A stretch of DNA of 64,000 nt, from assembly GCA_024036415.1 (NCBI GenBank), contig JAMWET010003116.1, positions 1 to 64,000 of the forward strand. Reading direction: 5' to 3'. A program made the translations under genes and the position numbers. This DNA is from Prochilodus magdalenae (lineage: Eukaryota > Chordata > Actinopteri > Characiformes > Prochilodontidae). Below the pieces are notes generated by a model. That model had not been told where the DNA came from. It did not search any database and saw only the letters and a program-made list of their open reading frames with translations. Of this stretch, positions 11,395-23,400 are shown piece by piece (within the stretch, counting starts at the first letter, position 1; every line of letters starts with the position of its first letter).

Positions 11395-12560
11395 GTCACA
11401 AACCTCTTAATTTACACTAAACCCTACATTTATACTAAACTTTAAGCCCTTAAACCCTGAGTCCTAAACTTACACTAACCCCTACATTCACACTACACTC
11501 TAAACCCTAACCTTCAAACTTACACTAAACTCTGGTTCCTAAACTTACACTAACCCCTACATTCACACTACACTCTAAACCCTAACCTTCAAACTTACAC
11601 TAAACCCTGAGTCGTAAACTTACACTACCTCCTACATTCACATTACACTCTAAACCCTAACCTTCGAAATTCCACTAAACCCTGAGTCCTAAACTTACAC
11701 TACCCCCTACATTCACACTAAACTCTAAACCCTAACCTTCACACCTACACTAAACCCTGAGTCCTAAACTTAAGTTTACGACTCAGGGTTTAGTGGAATT
11801 TTGAAAGTTAGGGTAACCTTCGAAATTCCACTAAACCCTGAGTCCTAAACTTACACTACCCCCTACATTCACACTAAACTCTAAACCCTAACCTTTACAC
11901 CTACACTAAACCCTGAGTCGTAAACTTACACTACCCCCTACATTCACACTAAACTCTAAACCCTAACCTTCACACCTACACTAAACCCTGAGTCCTAAAC
12001 TTACACTACCCCCTACATTCACACTACACTCTAAACCCTAACCTTCACACTTACACTAAACCCTGAGTCGTAAACTTACACTAACCCCTACATTCACACT
12101 ACACTCTAAACCCTAACCTTCACACTTACACTAAACCTGAGTCCTAAACTAACACTACCCCCTACATTCACACTACACTCTTAACCTTAACCTTCACACT
12201 TACACTAAACCCTGAGTCCTAAACTAACAATAACCCCTACATTCACACTACACTCTAAACCCTAACCTTCACACTCAAACAAAACCCTGAGTCCTAAACT
12301 TACACTAACCCCTACATTCACACTACACTCTAAACCCTAACCTTCAAACTTACACTAAACCCTGAGTCCTAAACTTACACTAACCCCTACATTCACACTA
12401 CACTCTAAACCTTAACCTTCAAATTACACTAAACGCTGAGTCCTAAACTTACACTAACCCCTACATTCACACTACACTCTAAACCCTAACCTTCAAACTT
12501 ACACTAAACCCTGAGTTGTAAACTTACACTAACCCCTACATTCACACTACACTCTAAACT
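11395..12560. repeat. 75-bp telomere-like satellite, about 15 copies (CCCTAA strand)
   Basis: Tandem units of about 75 bp built from short modules: 'ctaacccctacattcacac', 'tacactctaaaccctaacc', 'ttcaaacttacactaaacc', 'ctgagtcctaaacttaca'. Each unit has two or three CCCTAA- or CCCTAAC-like words, so it looks like degenerate vertebrate telomeric repeat amplified as a longer unit. The same wording, reverse complemented, forms the array at 33000-34330. A small inverted piece sits at 11772-11811. Confidence 0.9.
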
Positions 12561-12824
12561 GCGTCTTAGAGATGGTAGGAAAGTTGGACCACGAGCTTTC
12601 TGTCTTTGCATCCATGCTCGTACATGATCTATATCTGTTGCTATCTGTCCTGAACCTACCTCTGCCCCGACAAGACATGCATCCACATCAACCATATAAC
12701 GTAGAAGTACGTTAGCAAGGACTGCATAAACATCAGGTCTTATCTGATCTGAGATCTGCATCACTTTACCCCAGAAGCCATCTGCCATACAGCCCTGATT
12801 TGTCTCTAGGTGCCAAACAGACAA
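12504..12824 (-). other. Open frame in the right flanking repeat copy, unidentified
   Basis: A 106-codon minus-strand frame whose start lies at the 12.8-kb edge and whose last ~14 codons run into the satellite. The body (about 12824-12560) is not low complexity and contains CMADGFWGKVMQISDQIRPD and ATDIDHVRAWMQRQ. It has no methionine-led gene context or splice sites. The homologous left copy (11041-11280) suggests a transposon-encoded protein. I do not recognise the family. Confidence 0.35.
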
Positions 12825-12829
12825 AACTG

Positions 12830-13690
12830 TTTTTTAAGAAAAAATATAAATGTAAAAATAATTTTATTGCGTACTGTGCATTATATACAAGTGATTTAAA
12901 CTTCCCAACAGTAGTATGTTTTGGTGTTTATGGACCAGTCTACAGCAAAAAACCATTCTTAGGGTACATTCTATGGTGAGGTGTCTCTCCCTTACTTTTA
13001 AAGTGATTTTAAAAAGATTTAATGAGAAATGAGATTTAATTGATAATGAGATTCAATTTTAAAAATGTCTTATGGTTTTATGTCAGCTATAGTTTTTAGA
13101 GCAGGAAGTGCATTCATATTCCTCATGGCCACATGGTGAGCAGTTAGTTTGTTTAAAAGTTGATTTAAAACAATGTTTTTTTAGCATTGTTTTAAAATCA
13201 TTTTAAGCCAAAGTCTGATATCAGCATGGGACATTAAGAACCTTTATTACTCAAACATAACTTTTCTGCAGCTCAGTAATATTGTTGTGTTTTAGTTAAA
13301 AATATGAATGTATGTGTGTACAGCTGTCTAAAGCTGTGTTTGCTAGTCATGTAGATAGTCATGTTCTACATTAAATAAGCTAAAATTGTCACCACCTAAA
13401 CAGGCACTACTTGTGAACGGTGTTAGGTAGTGGTATGATTGAATGGAAAGTTGAATTATTAGTTTTAATAAAATTAACATATTTGAGGTATAGGGCCACT
13501 CGAGGCTAAATACTGGGAGAGGCTCTAGCACCCCCTGCGACCCAGAAGCACAAGCAGCTCAGAAGACGAATGAATGACTGACCATTCATCTATCACAGTT
13601 TCCCACTTATCACTCTCACAGTGTTTTTCCACAGAGGGATATGATATTGTCATGCCCCTCATGGCAGATTTTGGCCACCCCCCTTATAAC
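12830..13690. other. Region upstream of the lipoxygenase promoter
   Basis: AT-rich sequence without a supported exon. No repeat was identified with confidence. Confidence 0.4.
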
Positions 13691-13694
13691 AGCA

Positions 13695-13701
13695 TATATA
13701 A
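13695..13701 (+). promoter_or_regulatory. TATA box of the lipoxygenase gene
   Basis: TATATAA followed by GG. Transcription is expected to start about 25-30 bases downstream, near 13725. The first exon would be non-coding and end at CAG|GTGAGT (13777). The next exon begins after the acceptor at 14404-14405 (ttttacatgcag) and carries the start codon 24 bases in. The TATA box, a strong donor and a strong acceptor lie in the right order and orientation. Confidence 0.6.
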
Positions 13702-14429
13702 GGCTGTCTGTGTTCTCTGCATCCTCTCAGGAGAGGTTTCACACTCACAACATTTCATTCCTTACCAGCAGCTTCAGGTGAGTTGAATTCTTTGAAATGC
13801 TTGCATTTCTGTAATTATCATCTTTTCTTATGTAGTAGGTTAAGTTATAAGGTGTGAGCTGTACAATATAAACACATACCAACATGAGTATATGTGGATT
13901 TTTTTACACTTTACATGTTGTTTCACACACTTTTGGGAAAGCAAAAACTTCATTTTTCACTTTATAAAGGATAATATTGGGTTTTGTAGATTTGACATGT
14001 TCCACTGATTTGGTTTTTGAAAGTTTAATTCTACTTTTACCATCAGTGTTTAAACTGTTGTCAGTTCTGCTGAGATCCATATCTGTTCTATACAGGTTGG
14101 TGACAAATGTTCTCCAGTAATAATAATAATAATAATAATAATATGGCTGTCTAACTGAACTAGAGCTGAGCTCCACAGTTTAGAAGCAGTGTAACTAAGA
14201 GAGTCTACTGAAGGTGTGCAGAAGGTCTGTAGATCTAAGCTCACCAGCTGGAAAAAAGAGCGACATTCTATAATAAAAGCAGCTTCATAAAACAGTAGCA
14301 GAACTTTAGTGTCTATTCTAATATTTGATATGAGCATGCTGTGAAATTCATTAATCATTATTGTTTGTTTACTGAATGTGTTTTATCATGTTCTTTTACA
14401 TGCAGTAAATCCTTACTGTAGAGTGAATC

Positions 14430-17400
14430 ATGGTGGAGTACACAGTTGAGGTGCAGAGCAGCACTGTTCTCACTCTGGAGGAGATCTACATCAGGCTCAT
14501 TGGCTCCATCTGCGACAGTAAACCCCAGGTTCTCCACACCTTCTTAATTTTAGGGGTAAGTTTTAAATGCTGCCTGTCAACAATAGTCCAGATTATCACT
14601 GGTTTTAATGAGTCCCTGTGACTGAACCACACCTAATACCTCCACAAGCACCAAAAACATCTGTGATTGGATTTGGTATGTACTGAACAAGTTTTTGCAT
14701 ATTTCGATGAGAATTCCACACAGATTGGGATTTTAGTCACTGCTGCTAGACCCGTATGACCGTACGCATCCATACACCTGCAGATTCAGGTACTTTCTTA
14801 ACACTATGGTCTTTGGCATGCCCAAATGCAGTCACTCCTTTTAGCCAATCATTAACATCTGCCTTGGAGTCATTTTCCACACATGGAACGAGACATTCAC
14901 TGCATTGTACCATCTTTTCCCAATCTATGGATCCCATCACTCACACCCAGCAGGTATTTATAGCCCCTTCATCCAAGTGAAGCATGCATCATGCATGCTT
15001 CAGCCCTACTTTTAGACACCTGCAGCTATCACATGGATTTACTGCACTCCATCAGCAGCACCTGATTTCACAACCTGAAGACTGATTAGATATAGAAAGT
15101 ATTAAATAATTACTGGACTTCCTTTATGAGAGAAAATGGTTAAACAACATATGTGAAATCACTACTTACTGTATTAATGTCTACGCATCACTGAAGCTGC
15201 AGCATTTTGTACTAACAGGTACCTACATCCAAAGTCTACTGTTCAGAAAGTCTTGGTACCCTCCTGGTGGTTGAATTGGAGGCCAAGCCAAGCAGATACG
15301 AGGTCTTCCTTCAGGAGTGGTATTGTGCCAAACTCGTGGTGACCACACCTGAAGGAGCCAAAATCCACTTCCCCTGTTACCAGTGGCTGGACAGGAAAAA
15401 GCCAGTGGTGTGCCTCAGAAGCGATAAAGGTTAGTGTGGTAGTCTAGGACTGATCGTTCGCAGCAGTGTAGTGTACTTTTAGTTAGTTAAGTTATAAAAG
15501 TTCTATGAAAAAGATCGCTTTAGAACTGTACATGCGAGATGTTTTCGAGGGCTAGAGCAGAATGACTTCTTTTATTAAAACATATTTTCCATTTTTAATT
15601 TTCTGTCTTTTTTAAAATGCATTCTGTGTAGCTGCACTTAGAAACAAGGAAACAGAGATTGCACTCCTTTACCAAAGGCAGCAGGAGCTCAAAGCAAGGC
15701 GTCAAGAATTCAGGTAGGTAAATGTAAAGGAGGTTTATGGCACGGCTACTAAACTGGTTTCTTACAGGCTTAGCTCTGCTGAGATTACCATCATCCCTGT
15801 TTAATGGTGTAATTATGCAAGATAAATAATCAATATTCAGTATGTTTGTTTAATTGAATAAATATACAAGATACTTTCATGAGCACCAATAACAGATGTG
15901 ACTGGATTTGGCATGGACTGGACAAGTTTCTGGATGTAGGCCACATCAATGTTCAGACTTCTTTTACATCAAAGTATTGGTCAGTTAGTCTAGATTTGGT
16001 GGATGCCTTCCCTGGCACAATTCTGAGCAGAGTTTCCCGTAGATTGTAATTTTAGCCACTGCTGGTAGACCTGAATGACGCTTCCGTACATCTGCAGATT
16101 CAGCTCCTTCACACTATGCAGTCACTCATTAACATCTGTTCTGGAGCCATTTTCCCCACATGGAACGAGACATTCACTGCACTATACCACCTCTTCCCAA
16201 TCTATGGATTCCATTACTCACACACCGCAGACATTTATAGCCCTGTAATCCAGGTGCAGCGCCATCTGCAGGAACAAGACAGCCATCCAACTTTAGCCTC
16301 ATGAAACAGTGTTCAGTTCTCACCTGATGATTACAGGGAAGGTCACACACATGGGATATTCTACAAGCTGATTTATAGGAATTGACTCTCACCCAGGACC
16401 AATTTACATCTACATTATAGCATTTAGCTGACACTCCTACAAAGAGCGACTTACAAGGCTCAGCATATTATAGGTCCAAGGATTCTTAATGGCGTAGAGC
16501 AGCATAGTCACCCAGACCGGGAATCAAACTCCAGTCTTCCACACGGGCTGGTAGGTCACAGACAGAAAGTGTTGTTATCCATTGTGCCACACCAATCACA
16601 AGTTACATGAGTACTAACCTCCTCACAGCCTGACTTGTGACCTAATGCCCTTTTGTATACATTATTTTGTTGTCCTGTATAGAATATATTTTAATGTATT
16701 ATTGTCCAGTGTGTTTATTGGCTGCTGTTATGTGTTTAAGGAACACATTTTGTTCCAATGTGCACAAGTTAAGAACATTTTAAGAAATGACATATATCAC
16801 ATGACATTATCATATCTGTTGTGCAGATGGAAAGAATATCACTATGGGGTGCCTTATGTTATTGATGCTAAAACAGCATCCGATTTGCCATGTGAGGTCA
16901 GGTTCTCTTTCATCAAGAGTATAGAAATGAAGTACAACAGCGCAGAAGCGTAAGTTCCACATGTTTTAATGGTCATCAATTTAAAACTACAGTAATTAAG
17001 TTAATGAACCTCATGAAGAATATTCTATTTTGTTTCTCAGATTGGTGGAGCTGGAGTTTGAAAGCTTGATTCACTGCACAGACACATGGCGCTCACTAGA
17101 AGAACTTCACGCAGTCCTCCGGTACCCAAAGTATAACGGTACTTCACTCAAAGGCTAAAAATGATGAACTAACCACTATACTAGGTCCAGCACATTCTCA
17201 TACAGATTCACCATCAACAGAATAGCTGCACCCAGACGAAGGTGTGGGATTGGATGCATAGTTAAGCTGTCTGAAAATGGTGCTAGCACTAACAGAATGA
17301 CTCATGGAGGACATCACTGCTCGATGAATGTCTGCAATTGTGGCTGTTGGGTGATAAGGCCTTCCTTGCTGCCAACTTAAATTATTAGCATGTCTCACAA

Positions 17401-20400
17401 TGTCAATCCTACCTACCAAGTTTCATCCTGTCGGTTGATTCCTTCTGTGTTTTTGATGATGAGTGTTTGATGACATGTTTTTATAGAATACGTCTGGAAG
17501 CACTGGGACTCTGATGAATTCTTTGGCTATCAGTTCCTGAATGGACTTAACCCCATGCTGATTCAGCATTGCTCCGAGCTACCCAACAACTTCCCGGTCA
17601 CAAATGATATGGTCAAGTCGTCTTTGGGAGGAAGCTGCTTAAAGACGGAAATGAAGGTAGAGTGCTAATCCAGACTAACAGACCAGTGTTCTCTCCTAGA
17701 CATGCTATAATTCTCATTTCTGTTCTTTCAGGAAGGGAACATCTTCCTCTGTGACTATAAAAGACTGAGGGACTTTGAGGGAAATGTGATTAACAACAGG
17801 AAGCAGTTTGTGGCCGCTCCTCTCTGCTTACTCTTCAGCACCCCTGAGAAGAAGCTAATTCCCATCGCGATCCAGGTAAACTTTGCATAGTTTCCTAACA
17901 GAATGTTTTAGAAATATTCCAGGGGCCATTATAACTTTAACATAGTTGGAGAAAACTCAACAGAGAAACCCAACAGAGTTCAGGCCACATGGCTCTAGTG
18001 TGGGGGCTTGAGCCCTTTTGACCTCAGGCCACCTCTATTGACAATAGCTGGATCTTACATCACTCTGTGTTTCCTGGTCCTGACCTGGGTTATTGCTGAA
18101 ATTATATTTCATCAAAAATGTCGTTTTAAAGAGATGTTTGCATGCTGGAATTTCCATCACTGTGGTGATAAGTGACAGCATGCAAAGCTTTGGCATCTCT
18201 TACTACACTATTTAAACACTATTTGGAGGCTGAAAACTGAATTACAGCCATTTGTAAGATGGCATAAGCCGTTGATTTGGTTCTATAAACAACAGGGAGC
18301 AGCATATCACCTAAAAGTTGTGGTGTCTACGGTTAATGTAAGAAAATCTCAGTCCCTATTCTTCAGTGTTAACCCTGAATAAAACTGCAAACTACTGGAA
18401 CCTTTAGGGTTCTCAGGAGGAAGTAAGACAGGCAAGGTTATGGTTCATAATTGGCTTACTTTCAGTTTAATAAACCAGCACCAAACACGGCAAAAAGACA
18501 CAGCCTCTCCAGAGCTAACAGCCAACAACACAGCACCCTGGAAAACTTACCATTCCATCTGTCTAAGGCTCATCAGTATAAAAGTAAAGGGTTAGTAATT
18601 TAACCATTCTGTCCAACATAAACATTTCTACTGTACGGAACTACATACAGTATAACGCACCAACAGCAAGTTATTTCCAGGGCAGATAGAAAGCAAAGCC
18701 CTACCTGGCCATGATGTAACCCTACCTGGCCATGACTTCTGACCTTTTCTTTGGTATCTTTGTAACCACCTCAGTGCAGTGCTGATTAATCTGAGCAGGC
18801 AATGTTCTATTACCTAACCTCCCCAGAGACTGGTGGCCTGGTAGACAGAGCATAGGTGCGCCAGCACGACAGCACTGCAATTAAAACCTGGATTTTACAG
18901 TAGATGAACTGTCGCTAATTTAACAGTCCCCAATTTTTCCCAAACAATTTTCGTAAAAAAAAAACAACGTTCCCATATCCCATGGAACCTACAGATTGCT
19001 ACACTGGATATGTGTGTGGGGCTCCTGCATTGATTGGGGGACATTTCCGAGTTGCTCATCTGTTTGTATAGAGAATCCTAGTCAGACACCCGCCAATCAC
19101 CAGTGAGGCTTGTAATGTTTTCGATGACAGTACACGCGTGACACTGTGGATCAAGGAACATTAAATGTGTAAGTGTATTTATATCACTTCTTTTGTTTAC
19201 TGCTGAACGTTGTTTCTTGCCGTTGTTCACTGCTCCTTTTATTGTCTACCTGCGCTTGAATGATCTAACTGGGAACAGTCCCTTTATCATGATAAGATGT
19301 TAGAATACGCCATTACCGTGACGCAGCTCTATTTTTTCATCCTCCTATGTTGGACTGATTTCACTCCTACAGCACTACAATCACTTACTATCCCCTCTTC
19401 AGGTACACAGTGGTACTATGAGATGGGACGGGCCAGGGCTACCTGGTTAGCATGCTAATTAGCTCATATAAAACATGGTTACACTCTATACAACAGATAG
19501 TTATGTAGAGCAAATTAAGTTTAGTTCATGTTTTGAAGCCCTCCTTTCTTCTTGAGCCTACACCAAGATTAAAACTCTCTAACGGAAGTTAGAGAAGATA
19601 TTGGGCTGCTGTTCTGGGGGGGTTTGCTTAAAGTTAGAAGACCAGACTCATCCTAGCTCAGGCTTACAAGCTTTAAATGTGCCCCTGCAGCTGTACCAGG
19701 AGCCCAGCCAGGAGAATCCCATCTTTCTTCCCACCGACTCCAAATGGGATTGGCTCCTGGCGAAGATCTTTGTGCGGAGTGCAGAATTCCATGAACACGA
19801 GCTGAACTTCCACCTGCTGCAAACACATCTGCTGGCTGAGGTTTTCTCTGTCGCAACACTGCGTAACCTGCCTTCAGTTCATCCACTCTTCAAGGTAAGC
19901 ATCTCAGAGTTCAGCACCTCTGTAAAACTGGGTGAGAAATGAAGAAATCCTTCTAATGCAGTACAATTTACGGGCACACATACACTATATTGCCAAAAGT
20001 GTTCCCTCCCCGAATCCAAATCATTAAATTTAGGTGTTCTAGTCACTTCCATAGCCACAGGTGTATAAAACCAAGTACATAGACATGCAGACTGCTTCTT
20101 CATGAATTAGTGCGAGAAAGGGTCACTCTCAGGAGCTCAGTGAATTCCAGCCTGGTACCATGATAGGATGCCCAGTCCAGTTGTAAAATATTTCTGTCAG
20201 TGTAATTATAAAGTGGAAGTGACCTGGGACAACAGCAACTTAGCCACAAAGTGGTAGCCTGCGTACAATTACAGAGCAGGGTCAGCAAATGCTGAGGCAC
20301 AATTTCTTCAGAGTCAATCACTACAGACCTCCATACTAGCTAGAACAGTGCAGAGAAAACTTCATGGAATGGGTTTCCGTAACCAAGCAGCTGCATCCAT

Positions 20401-23400
20401 AAATTACATAATCAAGTGCAATGCAAAGGGTTGAACGCTATGGTGTAAAATGCCACCATTGGACTCTAGAGCAGTTTGTGAGAGTTTGTGGAAGGCCCCT
20501 TCCTGTTCCAACATGACCGCGCACCTGTGCACAAAGCAAGGTCCATAAAGACATGGATGAGTGAGTCATGTTGGAACAGGAAGGGGCCTTCCACAAACTC
20601 TTCCCACACAGCTGGGAGCATGAAATTGTCCAGAATCCTTTCCTTTCACTGGGAGAACTGGACTGGCCTGCACAGAGTCCTGACCTCAACCCGATAAAAC
20701 ACCTTTGGGATGAATTAGAGCAAAGACTGCGGGCCAGGCCTTCTCGTCCAACATCAGTGTCTGACAGCATAAATGTGCTTATGGAAGAATGGTCAGAAAT
20801 TTTCATAAACACATTCCTAAGCCTTGTGGAAAGCCTTCCCAGAAGAGTTGAAGCTGTTATATCTGTACAAGATGGGCTGGCATCATGTTAAATGCAAGGT
20901 TGGGATGTCACTCAAGTTCATGTGCACGCGAAGGCAGACAAATGAACACTTTTGGCAATATAGTGTATTCAGTTCAAGTCAAATCAACTTTATTGTCATT
21001 ATACTAATACTGGGTTGTGCAGTATAACAAAACACAGTCAGGCTCCTTCTCCAGTGCAGTGTAAGAGTATATGTGTATATAAATAAATAGTGTAGCGCAA
21101 ATGTACAAAAACAATGTGCGTAAACAGTACAGTAGGATATATGCCAAGTGTAGAGCTGTATCGGTAAGTATGGTTGTAAACAGTATAGATATATAAAGTG
21201 TACAGTGCAGGTAGTATGTTTAATACTACAGCTTAATGTTCAGGTAACAGCTAAAAAGCTTAGTACAGATGTTCAGTATAGATAAATTAATATAAATAAT
21301 AAATACACAGCTGGATGTTCAAATATACAGGTTAAAGTTAAGGTGCAGTGCAAACAGACTTGCAAGGTAGTGGAACACGGCATGTGCTGGGATGATCCAA
21401 TCTAGAAATCAGTAACAGTCTTTAGTGATCTAGTCATGTTCTGGTAGTCGCTGCCGGAGTGACCAGTTTGGCGGCTCTGGTGGTTCTGGCTCGGATGTAC
21501 CTCTTTCCGGATGGCTGGTTGAAACGGGGTGACTGGGGTGTGTGGGGTCTGAGGATATGTTGACTGCTTTCCTTGTCGTAGATGTCCTGTATGGGTGGGA
21601 GTTGCGGTGATATGCTGTGCAGTCTTTACCGCCCTCTGCAGGGCCTTGTGCTCAGCAGAGGTGGCACTACCATACCACACAGTGATGCAGCTTATCAGGA
21701 TTGCAGAGGAGCTGCTTGTATCTAGAGCCTGCCTGTATTTACTTCCAGTGTATACAGTCACTTTACATTTGCACACATACATTTTCTTGACATTGTAGAG
21801 CATTTGATTGTAATGGCAGCTCTCTCCCTATAACAAAATCTGCTTACAGTGGTGTGAAGGAGTGTTTGCCCCTTCATGATTTCTTATTTTTCTGCATGTT
21901 TGTCACTCTTAAATGTTTCAGATCAACAAACAAGTTTAAATATTAGTGAAAGATAACACAAATAAACACAAAATGCAGATTTTAAATCAATGTTTTTATA
22001 AATTAAGGGAGAAAAAATTCCAAACCTACATGGCCCAGTGTGAAAAAGTGATTCTCCTTTCCAACACCTTGGTATAAACTTTCCCAGGGAGACTGTGTAA
22101 CGTGATATTTTCTTATTTGATACAAACTCTCTGGGGACCTTTCTTAAAAATAGGAGCCACAAACCAGGTCTGTTAGCCCAGTGGTCCTGTGCTATTTGTA
22201 GTGGAAGGGAGAATAGTTTTCCCAAACTGTTGCTTCCATCTTGGTTTGTTTCCATGCTTTAAACACCCTGTTTGATCAGTCATCACAAACTACCACAGCT
22301 TAACATTGGTTGCCTATTGTTACGACAGAAAACTGTCCTATTAAATTCTTACTTAAAGACGGTGCGTAACAATTTAAAGTTACTGAGCTGGAGCGTCAAA
22401 GGCTTAAACCATGTAGTCAAGTGGTACAAGACCTTACCACATTTTAAACAGTTTAACTCATCGCAATTCAAGATACACTGTGAAAGCTGAAGTCCAAAAT
22501 CACCATGGGAACTTATTCCGGATCCAAGAGACGGCCTATATATTTTACACCTACCTGTCCCAGATAACCCCAGCTGCAACACAAACCCATCCCATTAAAG
22601 ACCAGTAGAGGACACACACATGGTCATAACAATGTATTAAGTCAACGCTGCTTCTCACTTACAGCTTCTGATGCCTCACACGCGCTACACGTTCCAGATT
22701 AACATTATGGCCAGAAACTTGTTGATCTCAGGTGAAGGGATTTTCCAAAAGGTAAACGGATTCGTTAGAAGCATAATGTGAAAACCCATATGCCGCAATG
22801 TGCTCGCAATGCCTCATGCTCATGCTGCTTATTCATCCACAGTACACTGCTATAGGAGGTGAAAGTGAGGTTCTGACTTTTCTGTTGAGGGCAGTCTCCT
22901 CCCTGACCTACAGCTGTCTATGTCTGCCGGACAATATCAAGGAGAGAGGTCTGGAAAAGATTCCCAACTACTACTACAGAGACGATGGCCTGAAGCTCTG
23001 GGACATCATCAAGAAGTACAGTAACAGATTCACGTTTAGCACACTCTAATCCAGTGACACTTACATTTACAGTGCTCAGGGTTCAGACAGTAAATAGTGT
23101 GGTATGTAGAAATTCCTGGACAGTGTGGATACCTAGATAGAAATTAAGTGCAGCAATAAAAGCAATGCAATGCATTTCTGTATCTTTGATTAGTGCCACT
23201 TGAGTGCTTCACACAGATTGCCTTCACTCTGAGATTGAAGACCACAAGATAGTCTGTTGTTCAGACTGTCACTGGAAGTTCAATCCACCATCTGGGCTCC
23301 GGGACATGACTGAACTCAGGAAGACTGAAGACAAGCCTTGCTGCTGCATTATGGATCGTTGCAAATGCCTGATGGGCCACAGTGGAGGAACCAGTCAGCA

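Noticed and set aside
11395..12560. Regular direct repeats resembling a CRISPR array
   Set aside because: The units are contiguous with no unique spacers, the genome is eukaryotic, and there are no cas genes. It is a satellite.
19653..19886. Minus-strand frame over lipoxygenase exon 8
   Set aside because: A shadow of the coding exon on the other strand, which carries the iron-ligand motif.
23015..23049. Lipoxygenase exon 10 reading on to a stop (a truncated protein)
   Set aside because: Splicing at AA|GTACAG (23015) joins in phase to exon 11 and restores the family sequence WDIIKK-FVGG, so the stop at 23047 is intronic.
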